Source: Lunularia cruciata
Lineage: Eukaryota; Streptophyta; Marchantiopsida; Lunulariales; Lunulariaceae
Assembly: GCA_948567375.1 (NCBI GenBank)
Contig: OX419755.1
Location: 51,540,291-51,604,290 of the forward strand
DNA: 64,000 bases
Direction: 5' to 3'
In this document: one piece after another, positions 24,397 to 34,034 of the stretch
Layout of the letters: every line of letters begins with the position of its first letter
How positions within the stretch are numbered: position 1 is the stretch's first letter
Program-made: the position numbers and the translations under genes
Notes under the pieces: generated by a model
Databases searched by the model: none
Told to the model about the DNA's origin: nothing
Seen by the model: the letters and a program-made list of their open reading frames with translations, nothing else

Positions 24397-25067
24397 TTTG
24401 ACAACCCAATAAATATCACTTTTGAGGTAATTAGGTAAGTAAAGTTTGTTCCCGCAAAGATACGAGTCAAAAATTTACAAATACAAAGCAAAGTAACCAA
24501 ATTAGTTCTTCTTGAGTTCTTCTTTAATCTCTTAGGTAGAAACTACACCTAGAAGAGAGTAACAAGCACTGACTTGCAGCCTTCATCACAATAATTTATC
24601 ACCCATAATCACAAATCTTTCAAATCTTTCCAAACAATCTTGATTGTGATGATTTAATCCCTCCCAAAAATGGCTACTTCACTGCAAAACGACCTCACCT
24701 TAGAATCGTGTTCCACCCCTCCATTGAAGGCACAACTTCCTCAATCAAAATTGCTTCACATCAACTAAGCTTTGCACTCACAAATGCAAAATACTACCAA
24801 CACTACAATTCCTCTCAGATCTATCAAGGTATTGCTTCGATTGGACTTCACTCAAGATGCAACACATAGAATGAAGATCACGGCTATGGAATCCAACATC
24901 CAACAAATATGCTAACTTGCACTTCAAAATTCTCTCAACATTGACAAATACAAACACAAAGTTGAAACTTGGAATTAAGCTCAAGTGACGAGCACTGCTT
25001 CACATCACTCTACTTTATCTATTCTCAGGAAAATGAATACTGAACAACATTTTACTGCAAAGACCTC

Positions 25068-25078
25068 CTTTAAATAGG
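25068..25078 (-). promoter_or_regulatory. Candidate TATA box in 3' LTR of C
   Basis: On the minus strand CCTATTTAAAG lies in a block conserved with the 5' LTR (near 32562-32572) and with AGTATTTAAGT at 38820-38830 of the solo LTR. It is downstream, in sense, of the LTR-encoded ORF, so the ORF belongs to U3. Confidence 0.5.
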
Positions 25079-25308
25079 TTGAGCTCTTGATAGTTATCTA
25101 ACTTCCTAAACTACCTCCTAACAATTTTACCAACCTGCAGATCCAAAATGACAATGCACCTCTTCATATCTGCCTCATCATAACACCAACTTCCAGTCTG
25201 ACTCTATCCACAAGCTGGATTGCCTCTCTTCCTCACTCTCACCAGCCCATCTACATATTTACTAGCTATGATCTCTACCATGAAATTTGGAAAACTCAGG
25301 TTCCAATT

Positions 25309-25542
25309 TCATGCGAGGAAAGTAATGCAAAGTTTATTGAGAACTTTGATGCAAGCCATCATATTTGACCTCCTAATCATTGGGTTCCTCATTGTTGGGT
25401 TCCTCATCGCCAATGTAGGACACTTCTTGATTCCTATCATTCTACTCTCTTTTGTGATGTGCTTCTGCAAGACAATTCTTACGTCCCCTGGACGTGCAAC
25501 TCTCAAGTCCTCTGAATTCTTCACAGCTTCATTCAATACCAC
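25309..25542 (-). pseudogene. LTR-encoded ORF remnant in 3' LTR of C
   Basis: 78 open codons correspond to the N-terminal part of the LTR protein: VRIVLQKHI, KKCPTLAMRN, MACIKVLNKLCITFLA. The homologous block at 32619-33014 is longer. The rest of the protein is missing because of the internal deletion shared by both LTRs of C. Confidence 0.6.
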
Positions 25543-25947
25543 TCCTCTACCCTGGTCTCCTGTAGGTCAACTACACAAAGGCAAAGGTAATTCAATTGTC
25601 ATTCATCTCATTCTTGATTTGAAACTTGACTTTATAGTCCGACATTTCTTAGTCATTCTTCAAAAGATTTTCTACCAAGAAATCACACCTTCTGCATGCA
25701 CTTTTCCTATCATTGTCAATTTCTCTCACTCATGCCTTTGTTGTTGTTGTGTGTGGTACCATTGTTGAATTTCTAACCCAAAGGAAATCTGTTATGCTGT
25801 CTTCATATTGGGTGTTGTCTTCATATTGAGGTGAAGTCTCCTTACTTTGGGTTCAACTTTGATAGATCCGATCCAAGTACTTTGCATTTGACACAAAACC
25901 ACTTTTCTTAGAACAAAAATTCAAAAACAAAAAATATGGGTACCAAA

Positions 25948-25968
25948 TACTCCCTCCTTCAAATGTGA
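25948..25968 (-). promoter_or_regulatory. Polypurine tract of element C
   Basis: On the minus strand the sequence before the 3' LTR is purine-rich: GAAGGAGGGAGTA, immediately upstream of TTTGGTACCC, the LTR start. This is the plus-strand priming site and fixes the 3' LTR boundary. Confidence 0.65.
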
Positions 25969-27212
25969 GCATCCCCATGAATACAGACCTTGGGTGCTTT
26001 ATACCATCTTGCGCCCACGGTCCAATATTTCCAAAATCTCCACCCGTTTACTCTAGTGGCAAAGGGTTGCACTTCCAAATCAACAAGCTGAATGGAGCCA
26101 TTATCATAAATGTGGGTCACACAATATGGTCCCATCCATTGCAGGTGCAAATTTCTTGGAAAAAATATTCTATGATTGTCATACAATAAGACCAAATCTC
26201 CCTCCCAAATAGACACAAGCTTAATACACTTATCATGCCTAACTTTTTGCTGCTCTTATACTTCCTTCATGGTTTGCATTGCATCATCTCTTTTCTCTTC
26301 CAATCCCATAAGTTGGTGAATTTGAAGTGCTTGACTTTCTTCCTCCGTTAAGCCTTCTTCACACAAAATCCAATAAGTTGGCACTTCAAATTTGACTAGC
26401 AGTATAGGATGCAATCCATATGTTAAGAAGTATGGCGTTTGATTGGTTGTAATCTTTTCTGTTGTGCAATATGCCCATAATGCGGTGGGTAACTTTGTAT
26501 CCCAGTCATAAGCATAATTGACAGTCACCTTATTGAGAATCTTACAGAGCAATCCGTTTGCCTTCTCCATTAGTCCATTAGCTTTTAGGTTATACGGAGT
26601 TGTCTTTCAATGTTTAGCCTAGAAGTACTAGTTAATGCCTCCATTATGGAGTTCAAAAAGTGAGTTCTCTGATCACTGACCAACTCCAAAGGACATCCAT
26701 ATTGGGAGATGATGTTTCAAAAGAAAAATTCTGCAATTGTTTCCGCATCATCTCTCCAAGTAGCCTCAACTTCAACCATTTTGGTGGCATAGTCAATGCA
26801 AAACAAAATGTACCTCTTCCCTATGACTTGGATTATTGGTTGTATTGGTCCCACAAAATCAATTCCCCATTTCTCAAATGGGGCCAATGGCACAATTGGT
26901 CTCTAAGGCCATTGGGAAGTAGCTATCGGTTTCCCTATTCTTTGACAGGCATCACAACTTTGAATGTATGCATGTATCCTTATACATTGTAGGCCACTAA
27001 TACCCTATTGAAAGAATTTTCTTCATGGTATTCTTCAAAGCATAATGTCCTCCAGATGCTTTGGAGTGCAGGGATTTAATAACTCCCTTGACTTTGTATG
27101 TCTCCAAGCATCTTTGAAGTTCTTTGTCTTTACCCATTTTAAACAATATATTGTGCTTCAATTGGTACGGTCCCATCTTCCTAAGGAAAACTGCCATGTG
27201 CTTTGTGTCCAT
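25969..27212 (-). pseudogene. Integrase of element C
   Basis: Minus-strand pieces in order: a zinc-binding HHCC region beginning at 27212 (SLHSKASGGHYALKNTMKKI, later CDACQRIGKP), the catalytic core start PFEKWGIDFVGPI near 26860-26880, the second catalytic block SDQRTHFL near 26680, the Glu block ANGLMEKANGLLCKI near 26560, and the C-terminal module LHLQWMGPYCVTHIYDNGS with VNGWRFWKYW (25969-26216). No chromodomain follows. Stops and one or more frameshifts separate the pieces, so it is inactive as it stands. The order and spacing are normal for gypsy pol. Confidence 0.75.
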
Positions 27213-27224
27213 TCCCTCAAGACA

Positions 27225-27660
27225 CTAAAGAGTATGCAAATAATGATATTCTGCTGCATACCTTGTACTTTGCATTGCCATCAAATGATATAACTCTTTG
27301 TCAGGGAAACCATCATTGACCTCCCAATCTTGGTCTTGAGTTTCTAACCTGGATAGGAAGTCCGTGTTTGAATGTAAAGCTCCCTTCCTTACTTGTACAG
27401 TATAGATGAATTCTTGTAACAACAAGATCCATTTGGCAATCCGCCTTGACAAATCTGCCTTCTTGACCAGATGGTGTAAAGCATAATGGTCCACATGGAA
27501 AACAAACTTGTAGCCCAACAGATAATGGCAAAACTTCTTGCAGGCATAAACCATTCCAAGGGCTTCTCTTTCAGCCATAGAATAATTTCTTTTTGAAACT
27601 AAAAGTTGTCGACTAGCATAGTAGATTGGATAATCTTTCTTCTTTTTGTCCTTCTGACTT
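27225..27660 (-). pseudogene. RNase H of element C
   Basis: 117 open codons from 27578 read MAEREALGMVYACKKFCHYL, then FVFHVDHYALHHLV (the DH of the usual TDHxxL), then DFLSRLE, the ADxLSR block. Upstream near 27600 the ASRQLLVSKRNYS text precedes it with a stop at the expected Tyr-Ser-x-x-Glu junction. The last Asp of the ADALSR motif is preserved. It links RT (27909-28574) to integrase. Confidence 0.7.
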
Positions 27661-27908
27661 AAAACTATCCAATGGCCATGGACAAAGTGTCCACATACAC
27701 ATGAAAAGGGACATCCTAATTTGTGGCCCTCATAACTGGTGCTTCAACCAATTTCTTCTTTAATACTCAAAAAGCCTCTTCTTGTACTGGTTCCCACAAG
27801 TAGTCTTTGGACTTCTTTAGGAGCTTTGTTGATGGTGCGGCCAACACTATGTAGTTTTACACAAAGTGTTTGTAGTATCCAACATGTCCCAAGAAGGCTC
27901 TCAGCTCC

Positions 27909-28574
27909 CTAAATTATTTTAGGAGATTCCAAAGCTAAGATAACTTTCACCTTCTCAACATCCACTTCAATACCTCCGCTTGAAACCCAATGCTCCAGAA
28001 GAATTCCTTCCGTCATTGCAAAGAAACATTTATCTGGGTGTAATGACAAGCCGGAAAAACAACACCTTTCAAAAGTTTGGCACAAATAATCCAAATGTGT
28101 GTTTTTCCGGCCAAACACACAAAAGTCATCCATGAAGACCTCCACAAACTTACACGGAAAATCTTTGAATATGGCATTCATCATCCGCTTGAAGGTAGTG
28201 GGAGCATTACACAATCCAAAGTGCATTTGATTATAAGCATATGTGCCCCAATCGATGGTGAATGTGGTCTTATCCTTGTCTTCCTTTCTAATGGATACTT
28301 GATTGTACCCTAAAAATCCATCAAGAAAACTATAGCACGGATGACCATCTACTTGATCCAACATTGTATCAATAAAAGGCAAGGGATGATAATCCTTCCT
28401 TGTGACTGCATTTAATTTGCAAAAATCTTGGCACACTTGAAACTTCCTAGTCTTTTTCTTTGGAACAATGACTATGGGAGAAACACACTCGCTGCTCAAG
28501 ATGGGAAAGATTATCCCGGCCCCTAAGTACTTGTCAATTTCATCTTTTACTAAGAGCAAGTACTTTGGATTCAA
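27909..28574 (-). pseudogene. Reverse transcriptase of element C
   Basis: 221 open codons cover most of the RT palm and fingers. Visible motifs are VSPIVIVPKK (31-40), LNAVTRKDYHPLPFIDTML (54-72), YSFLDGFLGYNQV (81-93), TFTIDWGTYAYNQMHFGLCN (104-123), APTTFKRMM (124-132) and the active site FMDD (147-150). The frame is open but lacks the upstream fingers in register (28575-28800 holds stops) and is cut at the C-terminus. The FMDDFCVFG motif is typical of Athila/Tat-type plant gypsy RTs. RNA-dependent DNA polymerase of the element, now inactive. Confidence 0.8.
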
Positions 28575-28844
28575 GTGGTTCTATCTTTGCTGAACTAGAA
28601 CTGCACCTTCAACCAAATCAATCCGGTGTTTACCAAATTGGCATAAAATACCCGACATAGATCAATAGACCAAGCAAATACATCATGGAATTTTATAAAT
28701 AGGGCAATGTATCCTACAAACTTCTCCAAAGCAACTGTCTTCAAATCTTTAAAAAAATCTTTCCTTCACTCAAGAAGACATCTTGACAGTTATCATGGTT
28801 AATGACTCCTTCCATATGGCTGACTTAGCTCAACCCGAGTCAAA

Positions 28845-29045
28845 CTATGTCAAACCCTCTTCCTCCAAATCAATTTCACCCAAGGTAATGTCATATGAAT
28901 CCTTGTCTTCTACATCCACTTCATAGCATTCCAAGTAGTTGACTTGTACTTTGTCTTTGGAGTCATTTGAAGACAAAGACAAAGAATCTTTGGATTCATC
29001 TTCATCTTTGGACAAAGAACTTCCCCCGAGATGGAGAACTTTCAT
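28845..29045 (-). pseudogene. Acidic linker between protease and RT of element C
   Basis: 66 open codons, Ser/Asp/Glu-rich (SKDEDESKDSLSLSSNDSKD, then DLEEEG). It lies where plant gypsy elements have a variable linker between protease and RT. No enzymatic motif. Confidence 0.4.
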
Positions 29046-29307
29046 CTAAGTCAACATCACCAACTTCTGGTCAGCGGATGAGATGTCCTTAAACCACAAC
29101 TTTTGCTGGTGGCAATCTACAACAACTTGGGCATTGTACAACCAGGGTCTTCTGATCAACAGTGGGTAGCCAGTTTTGGTTATTGGCCTTCACACAATGT
29201 AAGTTAATTTTAAGGACACCCCTCCAATGATTGTTGTTATATTTGACAGCATACCCAAAGGCCGTCTCTTGGTTTGATCTGCAAATTTCAAAACTTGGGA
29301 TGTTGGC

Positions 29308-30351
29308 TCAAATGTGGTACCCCAACCAATTTGTAGTGTCTTTGGTCATGACATTAACACCGGAACCCAAATCAATAGGTATTGTTGTGATCATGCACCC
29401 TGCAATCTCCGTATCAACTTCAAGAGATCCTAGATCTTCCTTTTCAATACAATAAATGGCTGGCATGTCTTTTTTAGACATCACACTTACTTTCTTGAGG
29501 GCTAAACTTAGCTGCTTCTTATACAACTTATTGTCTTCCCATGATTGCTTAAATGTCACATTTGCACTCATGGATGCCAAATCCATCACAATATCATATT
29601 GTGGTACTCCTCCCATCTTTACTTTCTTCACCTTTGTCTTTGTATTTGAAGACTCACCTTGTTCGAGTTGGGCTTTGGGTTGCTTCAATATTGTGACCGG
29701 AGTACTGGTTGTCTTGATCTGAGGTTCTTCAGGTTTACCCAACTCGGCTTGTATTAGATCCTTTACTTTGGATCTGATGTCTGCCAAAAAAACTGGAGGC
29801 TTTGTCTTTGTATCCTCCTCCAAACTCATATCTCGAGTCCTTTGCACTGCTTCTTGGATTTCTTTTTGCAAAGCCTTAGCTTTGGCTTTTGCAAAGAATT
29901 GCTCCTCCTTTGTAGAAAGAATTGCTTTTGGGTGCAACCTCTTTGCATTTTGTGAAGACAAGGAAGTAGTACTTAGTTCCTCGAGATCATGCTTCTTGCC
30001 AACGCGTGTCTCAATTTTCAAAACTTGAAGGTTTGGCCATTCTCCTTCAAAAGCCGGACTCCCTTGTTGAGGTCTTTCCTCCTCAAGTGTTATACAATTT
30101 ACTGCAATATCCCCTTGTGCGTGAAGCGTTGCACGCTCTATTGGGGTCTGTACATATTTTATAGGCGGCTTTGGGTTGGGTGGATGAGGACATTGATTGC
30201 CAATATGACCTGATCCTTTACAATTTCCACATAAAGAGACATACCTAATTTTCCATCTTGGCTTCGGGCAGTTTGTGGACCAATGTCCCATCGAGCCACA
30301 ATTATAAGATACCCCGGGCACAACATTTTGAGTCCAATTTTGGTTGCCCAC
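29308..30351 (-). pseudogene. gag C-terminus and protease of element C (347 open codons)
   Basis: The longest open frame of element C. Two CCHC zinc knuckles open it: the first has lost its first Cys (S15, then C18, H23, C28), the second is intact (C41, C44, H49, C54). A third intact knuckle lies upstream at 30560-30605 in another frame. The middle is Lys/Glu-rich and helical. Near the C-terminus PIDLGSGVNVM (about 326-336) is the retropepsin active-site block, with Leu where Ser/Thr/Gly is expected, so the protease is probably inactive. Later protease sequence is broken. The role is nucleocapsid RNA binding and polyprotein cleavage. Confidence 0.7.
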
Positions 30352-30462
30352 CTGTGGTCTTCATGGAGAAGCATTGGGGTTATACTCCCTTGGTCCATAC
30401 CTCGGACCTTGGTACAATGTGCTCGCCTGAGGCAGTACCTCTTGAGTTTAGTACATAGCCTC

Positions 30463-30672
30463 TTATTCCTCTTCCTGGTTCCATCTTGGAACCCAATCAA
30501 TCTGCTGCACTAGAAATGCGTTACAAGTATTGCATTCCATATTTTCATGGCCTGACTTGCCACACATAGTGCACCATACATTAGATCCGCCAAATGAGGG
30601 AGGCTTTCTTTGGTCCTTTGCCCCAATCATTTGGATCTTAAAATCCACAAACTCTTTTATAAGAGTATCCAA
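30463..30672 (-). pseudogene. Extra gag zinc-knuckle segment of element C
   Basis: 69 open codons include NVWCTMCGKSGHENMECN, a perfect C-x2-C-x4-H-x4-C zinc knuckle. It lies upstream of the two knuckles of the 29308-30351 frame but in another register, so a frameshift separates them. Gag of this element therefore carried at least three knuckles. Confidence 0.6.
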
Positions 30673-30699
30673 CTTATTGTTTGCCTTATGTACACTCTT

Positions 30700-31990
30700 T
30701 GCTGGAGGTTTTAGTGATTTCTTTCCTCAGTGTCTTCATATTCTTCTTGGCTTTGACTTTTCTTTGGATTCCAAAGAAGAACTTGAAGATATAGAGGATT
30801 CCTCCGAAGAAGGGGATGTACTACAAGAAGCTCTTTGTCTAGGCTTCTTGCCTTTCTTCTCTTGATTCCATCGGTTACCGGAAGAATGAGAGTGAGCTGC
30901 CTCATATTGGACAACATGTTTGAAGACTTTATCCCAGGAAGTTACATTCCTCTCCTTGGAAAAGATACAAATCTCTAGTGATAGTCCTCCTAAGAACTAG
31001 GTAATGGCTTGGGCATTGGAGTAACCCACCACACCCAATTACTTTGGGACCCGGTTCAAAAGGGCCATGAATCACTCAGAGTAGCCTCTCAACTTCTTTT
31101 TCTTTCCTCTATCCAGATTGTTGAGTGCCACAAAGACACTTGTGTCATAATCAACTTCCCAAAATCATTCCAAGAAATTGTTTCTCAAGTCTGCACAATT
31201 TGTTGGTACAAACTCCTTTTGGGGTACATGCATATACCAACTCCAAGGCCTTCTTTCAAAGCACACTTGGGAAAATCCACAAGCAATCCGTTGAGTCATA
31301 TGCCTTGTTGGCAAAGGAAATGACTTTGAATTCTTTGATGAATTCATCGGGGTCTTTGTCTTGTTTTGTCCCCTTATACTTCTGATAGGCATGTTGGGTG
31401 ACAGGTAACAAAGTCATTGTTCAAGTCAGGAGGACCGGTTGTGGTAAAGTTGAACTTGATGGACCCAAGGAAATGGCTGGTATTGACGTCGTGTTGACAG
31501 CCCAACAGATTCTTCTTCTGTGATGGTGTTGACTTTGACTGAGAATGGAGTAAGAGTTTCAACACTTTTAGAGTGCTCTCAAAAATTCCCTTGAGCCAAC
31601 CGAGGAACTGTTTTTAAGAGGTGTTGGCCCTCTTCTTCCGTTAGGATTTGTGCTATCTTTTCACCAACAAATTTCTTTATAAATTTGACTTCCTTCATAG
31701 CTTAAGGGGAAGTCAGTGTATTGGACTGTAACAAGTATGTCTGCTTACTAAAGTCTTTCTTCTTCTTGGAAGATGGAGACAAGAAGTAGCCTTGCCACCC
31801 GCCTTTGCATTTCTTTGTTTGAGTTCTTGCAAAGCTTCTTGAACTTTGTGAAGAAATTTAAAGTCCAATGCCTCCCGTTTGGTTTAGTCAAAATTAGATT
31901 GGATCTTCTAGCATTCTTCTTCTTCATGGTGCAATGTTCATCTTTGAACTCTCTCTTCCCGTTGTTCTCTCAATGCAGACATTTATCTTG
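30700..31990 (-). pseudogene. gag N-terminal part of element C
   Basis: Minus-strand fragments include LHKVQEALQELKQRNAKAGG near 31790-31850, and further fragments at 31374-31565 and 31165-31392 with frame changes between. The readable text DEFIKEFKVISFANKAYDS near 31300-31350 is typical of the gag core that follows the F-G-G/D-P-x-x-F block. Several stops are present. The structural gag protein is not recoverable as one frame. Confidence 0.5.
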
Positions 31991-32041
31991 GTTATAAACC
32001 CAATTAAAATTTGGCTTCATATTCTTCCACCTCCAAGATTT

Positions 32042-32062
32042 GTATCCTTGGTAGCAGTGCCA
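32042..32062 (-). promoter_or_regulatory. Probable primer binding site of element C
   Basis: On the minus strand TGGCACTGCTACCAAGGATA follows the truncated 5' LTR after a few T residues. It differs from the common plant gypsy PBS beginning TGGCGCCGTTGCC at six positions, all transitions, so it may be a decayed version; a different tRNA primer is also possible. Confidence 0.45.
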
Positions 32063-32065
32063 AAA

Positions 32066-33500
32066 ATCATAGCAAATATCACAATAATTTGTCTCCCATG
32101 ATCGCAAATCTTTCAAATCTTTCCAAACAATCTTGATTGTGATGATTCAGTCTCTCCCAAAAATGGCTACTTCACTGCAAAAAGACCTCACCTCAAAATT
32201 GTATTCCACTCCTCCACTGAAGGCACAACTTCCTTGATCAAAATTGCTTTACATCAACTCAGCTCTGCACTCATAAATGCAAAATACTACCAACACTACA
32301 ATTCCTCTTAGATCTGTCAAGGCATTGCTTTGATGGCACTTCACTCAAGATCAAACACACAGAATGAAGATCATGGCTATGGAATCCAATGTCCAACAAA
32401 CACGCTAACTTGCACTTCAAAATTCTCTCAACATTCACAAACACAAATATAGAGTTGATACTCAGAATTAAGCTCAAGCAAAGAGCATTGCTTCATAGCA
32501 CTTTGCTTTATCTATTCTCAAGAAAATGAATATTGAACAATATTTTACTGCAAGACCTCCTTTAAATAGGCTGAGCTCTTGATAGTTATCTAACTTCCTA
32601 AACTACCTCCTAACAACTTTACCAAACTATAGATCCAAAATGACAATGCACTTCTTCATATTTACCTCTTCCTAACACCAACTTCCAATCCAACTCTATC
32701 CATTGAGACGGATTGCTTCTCTTCCACATTGTCACCAGCCCATCTACACATTTATTGGCCGTGATCTCTACCATGAAATTTGGAAAACTCAAGTTCCAAT
32801 TCAATGCAAGGAAAGTAATGCAAAGTTTACTAAGAACTTTGATGCAAGCCATCACATCTAACCTCCTAATCATTGAGTTTCTCATTGCTAGTGTAGGACA
32901 CTTCTTGATTCCCGTCATTCTACTCTCCTTCATGATGTGCTTCTGCAGGACAATTCTCACTTCCCCTAGATGTGCAACTCTCAAGTCCTTTGAATTCTTC
33001 ACAACTTCACTCACTACCGCTCATCTACCCTGGTCTCCCTCAGGTCAAGTCAGCAAAGGCAAAGGAAATTCACTTATCATTTGTTTTGTTCTTGATTTGA
33101 AACTTGACTTTATAGTCCGACATTTCTCAGTCATTCTTTGAAAGATTGTCTACCAAGAAATCATGCCTTCTGCATGCACTTCTCTTATCACTATCAATTT
33201 CTCCCACTCATGCCTTTGCTGTTTTTGTATGCGGTACCGTTCTTGAATTTCCAACCCAAAGGAAATCTGTTATGATGTCTTTGCATCGGCTTGATCACCC
33301 CAAGGTAAAGTCTCCTTACTTCAGGTTCAACTCTGATAGATCTGATCCAAGCACTTTGCATTTGGCACAAAGTCACTTTTCTTTGAGTTACAAAGCAAAG
33401 ATACAGTCCTTCTCCTTCCAATGCTATTTTGGGTTCAATATAACTTTGTTTGTACACTTTTTCTTCAAGATAGAACAAAACTTTTAAAAACAATACCACA
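32066..33500 (-). repeat. 5' LTR of element C (U5 part deleted)
   Basis: About 1435 bp. Relative to the 3' LTR and to the solo LTR at 35750-39501 it lacks about 190 bp at the U5 end next to the PBS. It starts TGTGGTATTG (minus strand) next to the CCGCA duplication. It carries the LTR ORF remnant at 32619-33014 and the same ORF deletion as the other LTR. Confidence 0.75.
32619..33014 (-). pseudogene. LTR-encoded ORF remnant in 5' LTR of C
   Basis: 131 open codons. The first about 100 match the LTR protein: VRIVLQKHIMKESR, RRLDVMACIKVLSKLCITFL, ALNWNLSFPNFM, WIELDWKLVLG. After WKLVLG the text jumps to the part of the LTR corresponding to about 38700 of the solo LTR, so roughly 2 kb of ORF are deleted. 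The 3' LTR of C shows the same junction, so the deletion preceded insertion. Confidence 0.65.
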
Positions 33501-33505
33501 CCGCA
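33501..33505. repeat. Target-site duplication of element C (right)
   Basis: CCGCA, identical to 24392-24396. Confidence 0.85.
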
Positions 33506-34010
33506 CCATTGGATGCTCTTCCAAGAGGTCTTAAGGAGCAACTGGAGGAAAGGTTGGACTTGGATATGCCATGCACTTATGGAATCCAACACTCCTCTTA
33601 TGAGAAGAAGCCACATTGCTGGCCAGATGTACAACCCCATCCCATCAAAGTACAAGAAACAATGGATATGCTAGAAATGTGTTGAGAGCAGTGGTATGAA
33701 ACTCAAGACCCAATAGTTTTTTGAGTAGCCATATATTGCAAAACCTTGGCTCAATTATATCACCACTTGAGTCATGGTGATATCAAAGAAGGTGGTACAA
33801 TAAACCCTTTTTGAGATGAATTGACTTTATCACCTTTATGTACCTTTCAAAACAAGCAAACATGTGGGGTTGTCATCCAAGTTTGAGATACCATCTTCAA
33901 GGATTATCAAGAAAGAAATCATATATGCATCTACTAACAAATGAGAGCTTAGTTCTTCCCTTTTGCAAACAAGGGCAAGAAGAAGAGATAGGACTCAAAG
34001 GGCTTGCCTG
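33506..34010 (+). pseudogene. 3' coding region of element B, continued after C
   Basis: The frame reading ESIGLPA up to 24396 continues here as PLDALPRGLKEQLEERLDLD and YEKKPHCWPD, ending in degraded text before the polypurine tract. The continuity across the 9.1-kb insertion confirms both the boundary of C and that this part of B was coding. Product unknown. Confidence 0.6.
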
Positions 34011-34034
34011 GAGGGCAAGGACTTAGGAGAGGGT
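34011..34034 (+). promoter_or_regulatory. Polypurine tract of element B
   Basis: GGAGGGCAAGGACTTAGGAG followed by AGGG lies immediately before the 3' LTR start at 34035. It is mostly purine, with a few substitutions. Confidence 0.5.

Larger units (their letters stand above)
24397..25947 (-). repeat. 3' LTR of element C
   Basis: 1551 bp. It aligns with 32066-33500 almost throughout, including the block around CAAATCTTTCAAATCTTTCC and the block around CTCAACCTATTTAAAGGAGG (minus strand). It also holds about 190 bp (24397-24585) absent from the 5' LTR but matching the 3' end of the solo LTR 35750-39501. It lacks about 90 bp near the U3 start that the 5' LTR keeps. Confidence 0.8.
24397..33500 (-). 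mobile_element. Ty3/gypsy element C (long-LTR family), nested in B
   Basis: A 9104-bp minus-strand element with 3' LTR 24397-25947, polypurine tract, integrase, RNase H, RT, protease, gag with zinc knuckles, PBS and 5' LTR about 32066-33500. The ends are TGTGGTATTG at the right (minus strand) and GGGTTGTCAAA at the left. The RT wording FMDDFCVFG and YSFLDGFLGYNQ is typical of the Athila/Tat side of plant gypsy elements, and there is no chromodomain. Frames are broken at many places but gag-protease and RT still hold 347 and 221 open codons, so it is younger than B. Confidence 0.85.

Noticed and set aside
29231..30865. Several plus-strand frames of 70-110 codons opposite gag of element C
   Set aside because: The minus strand holds zinc knuckles and a protease motif; the plus-strand frames have no domain.
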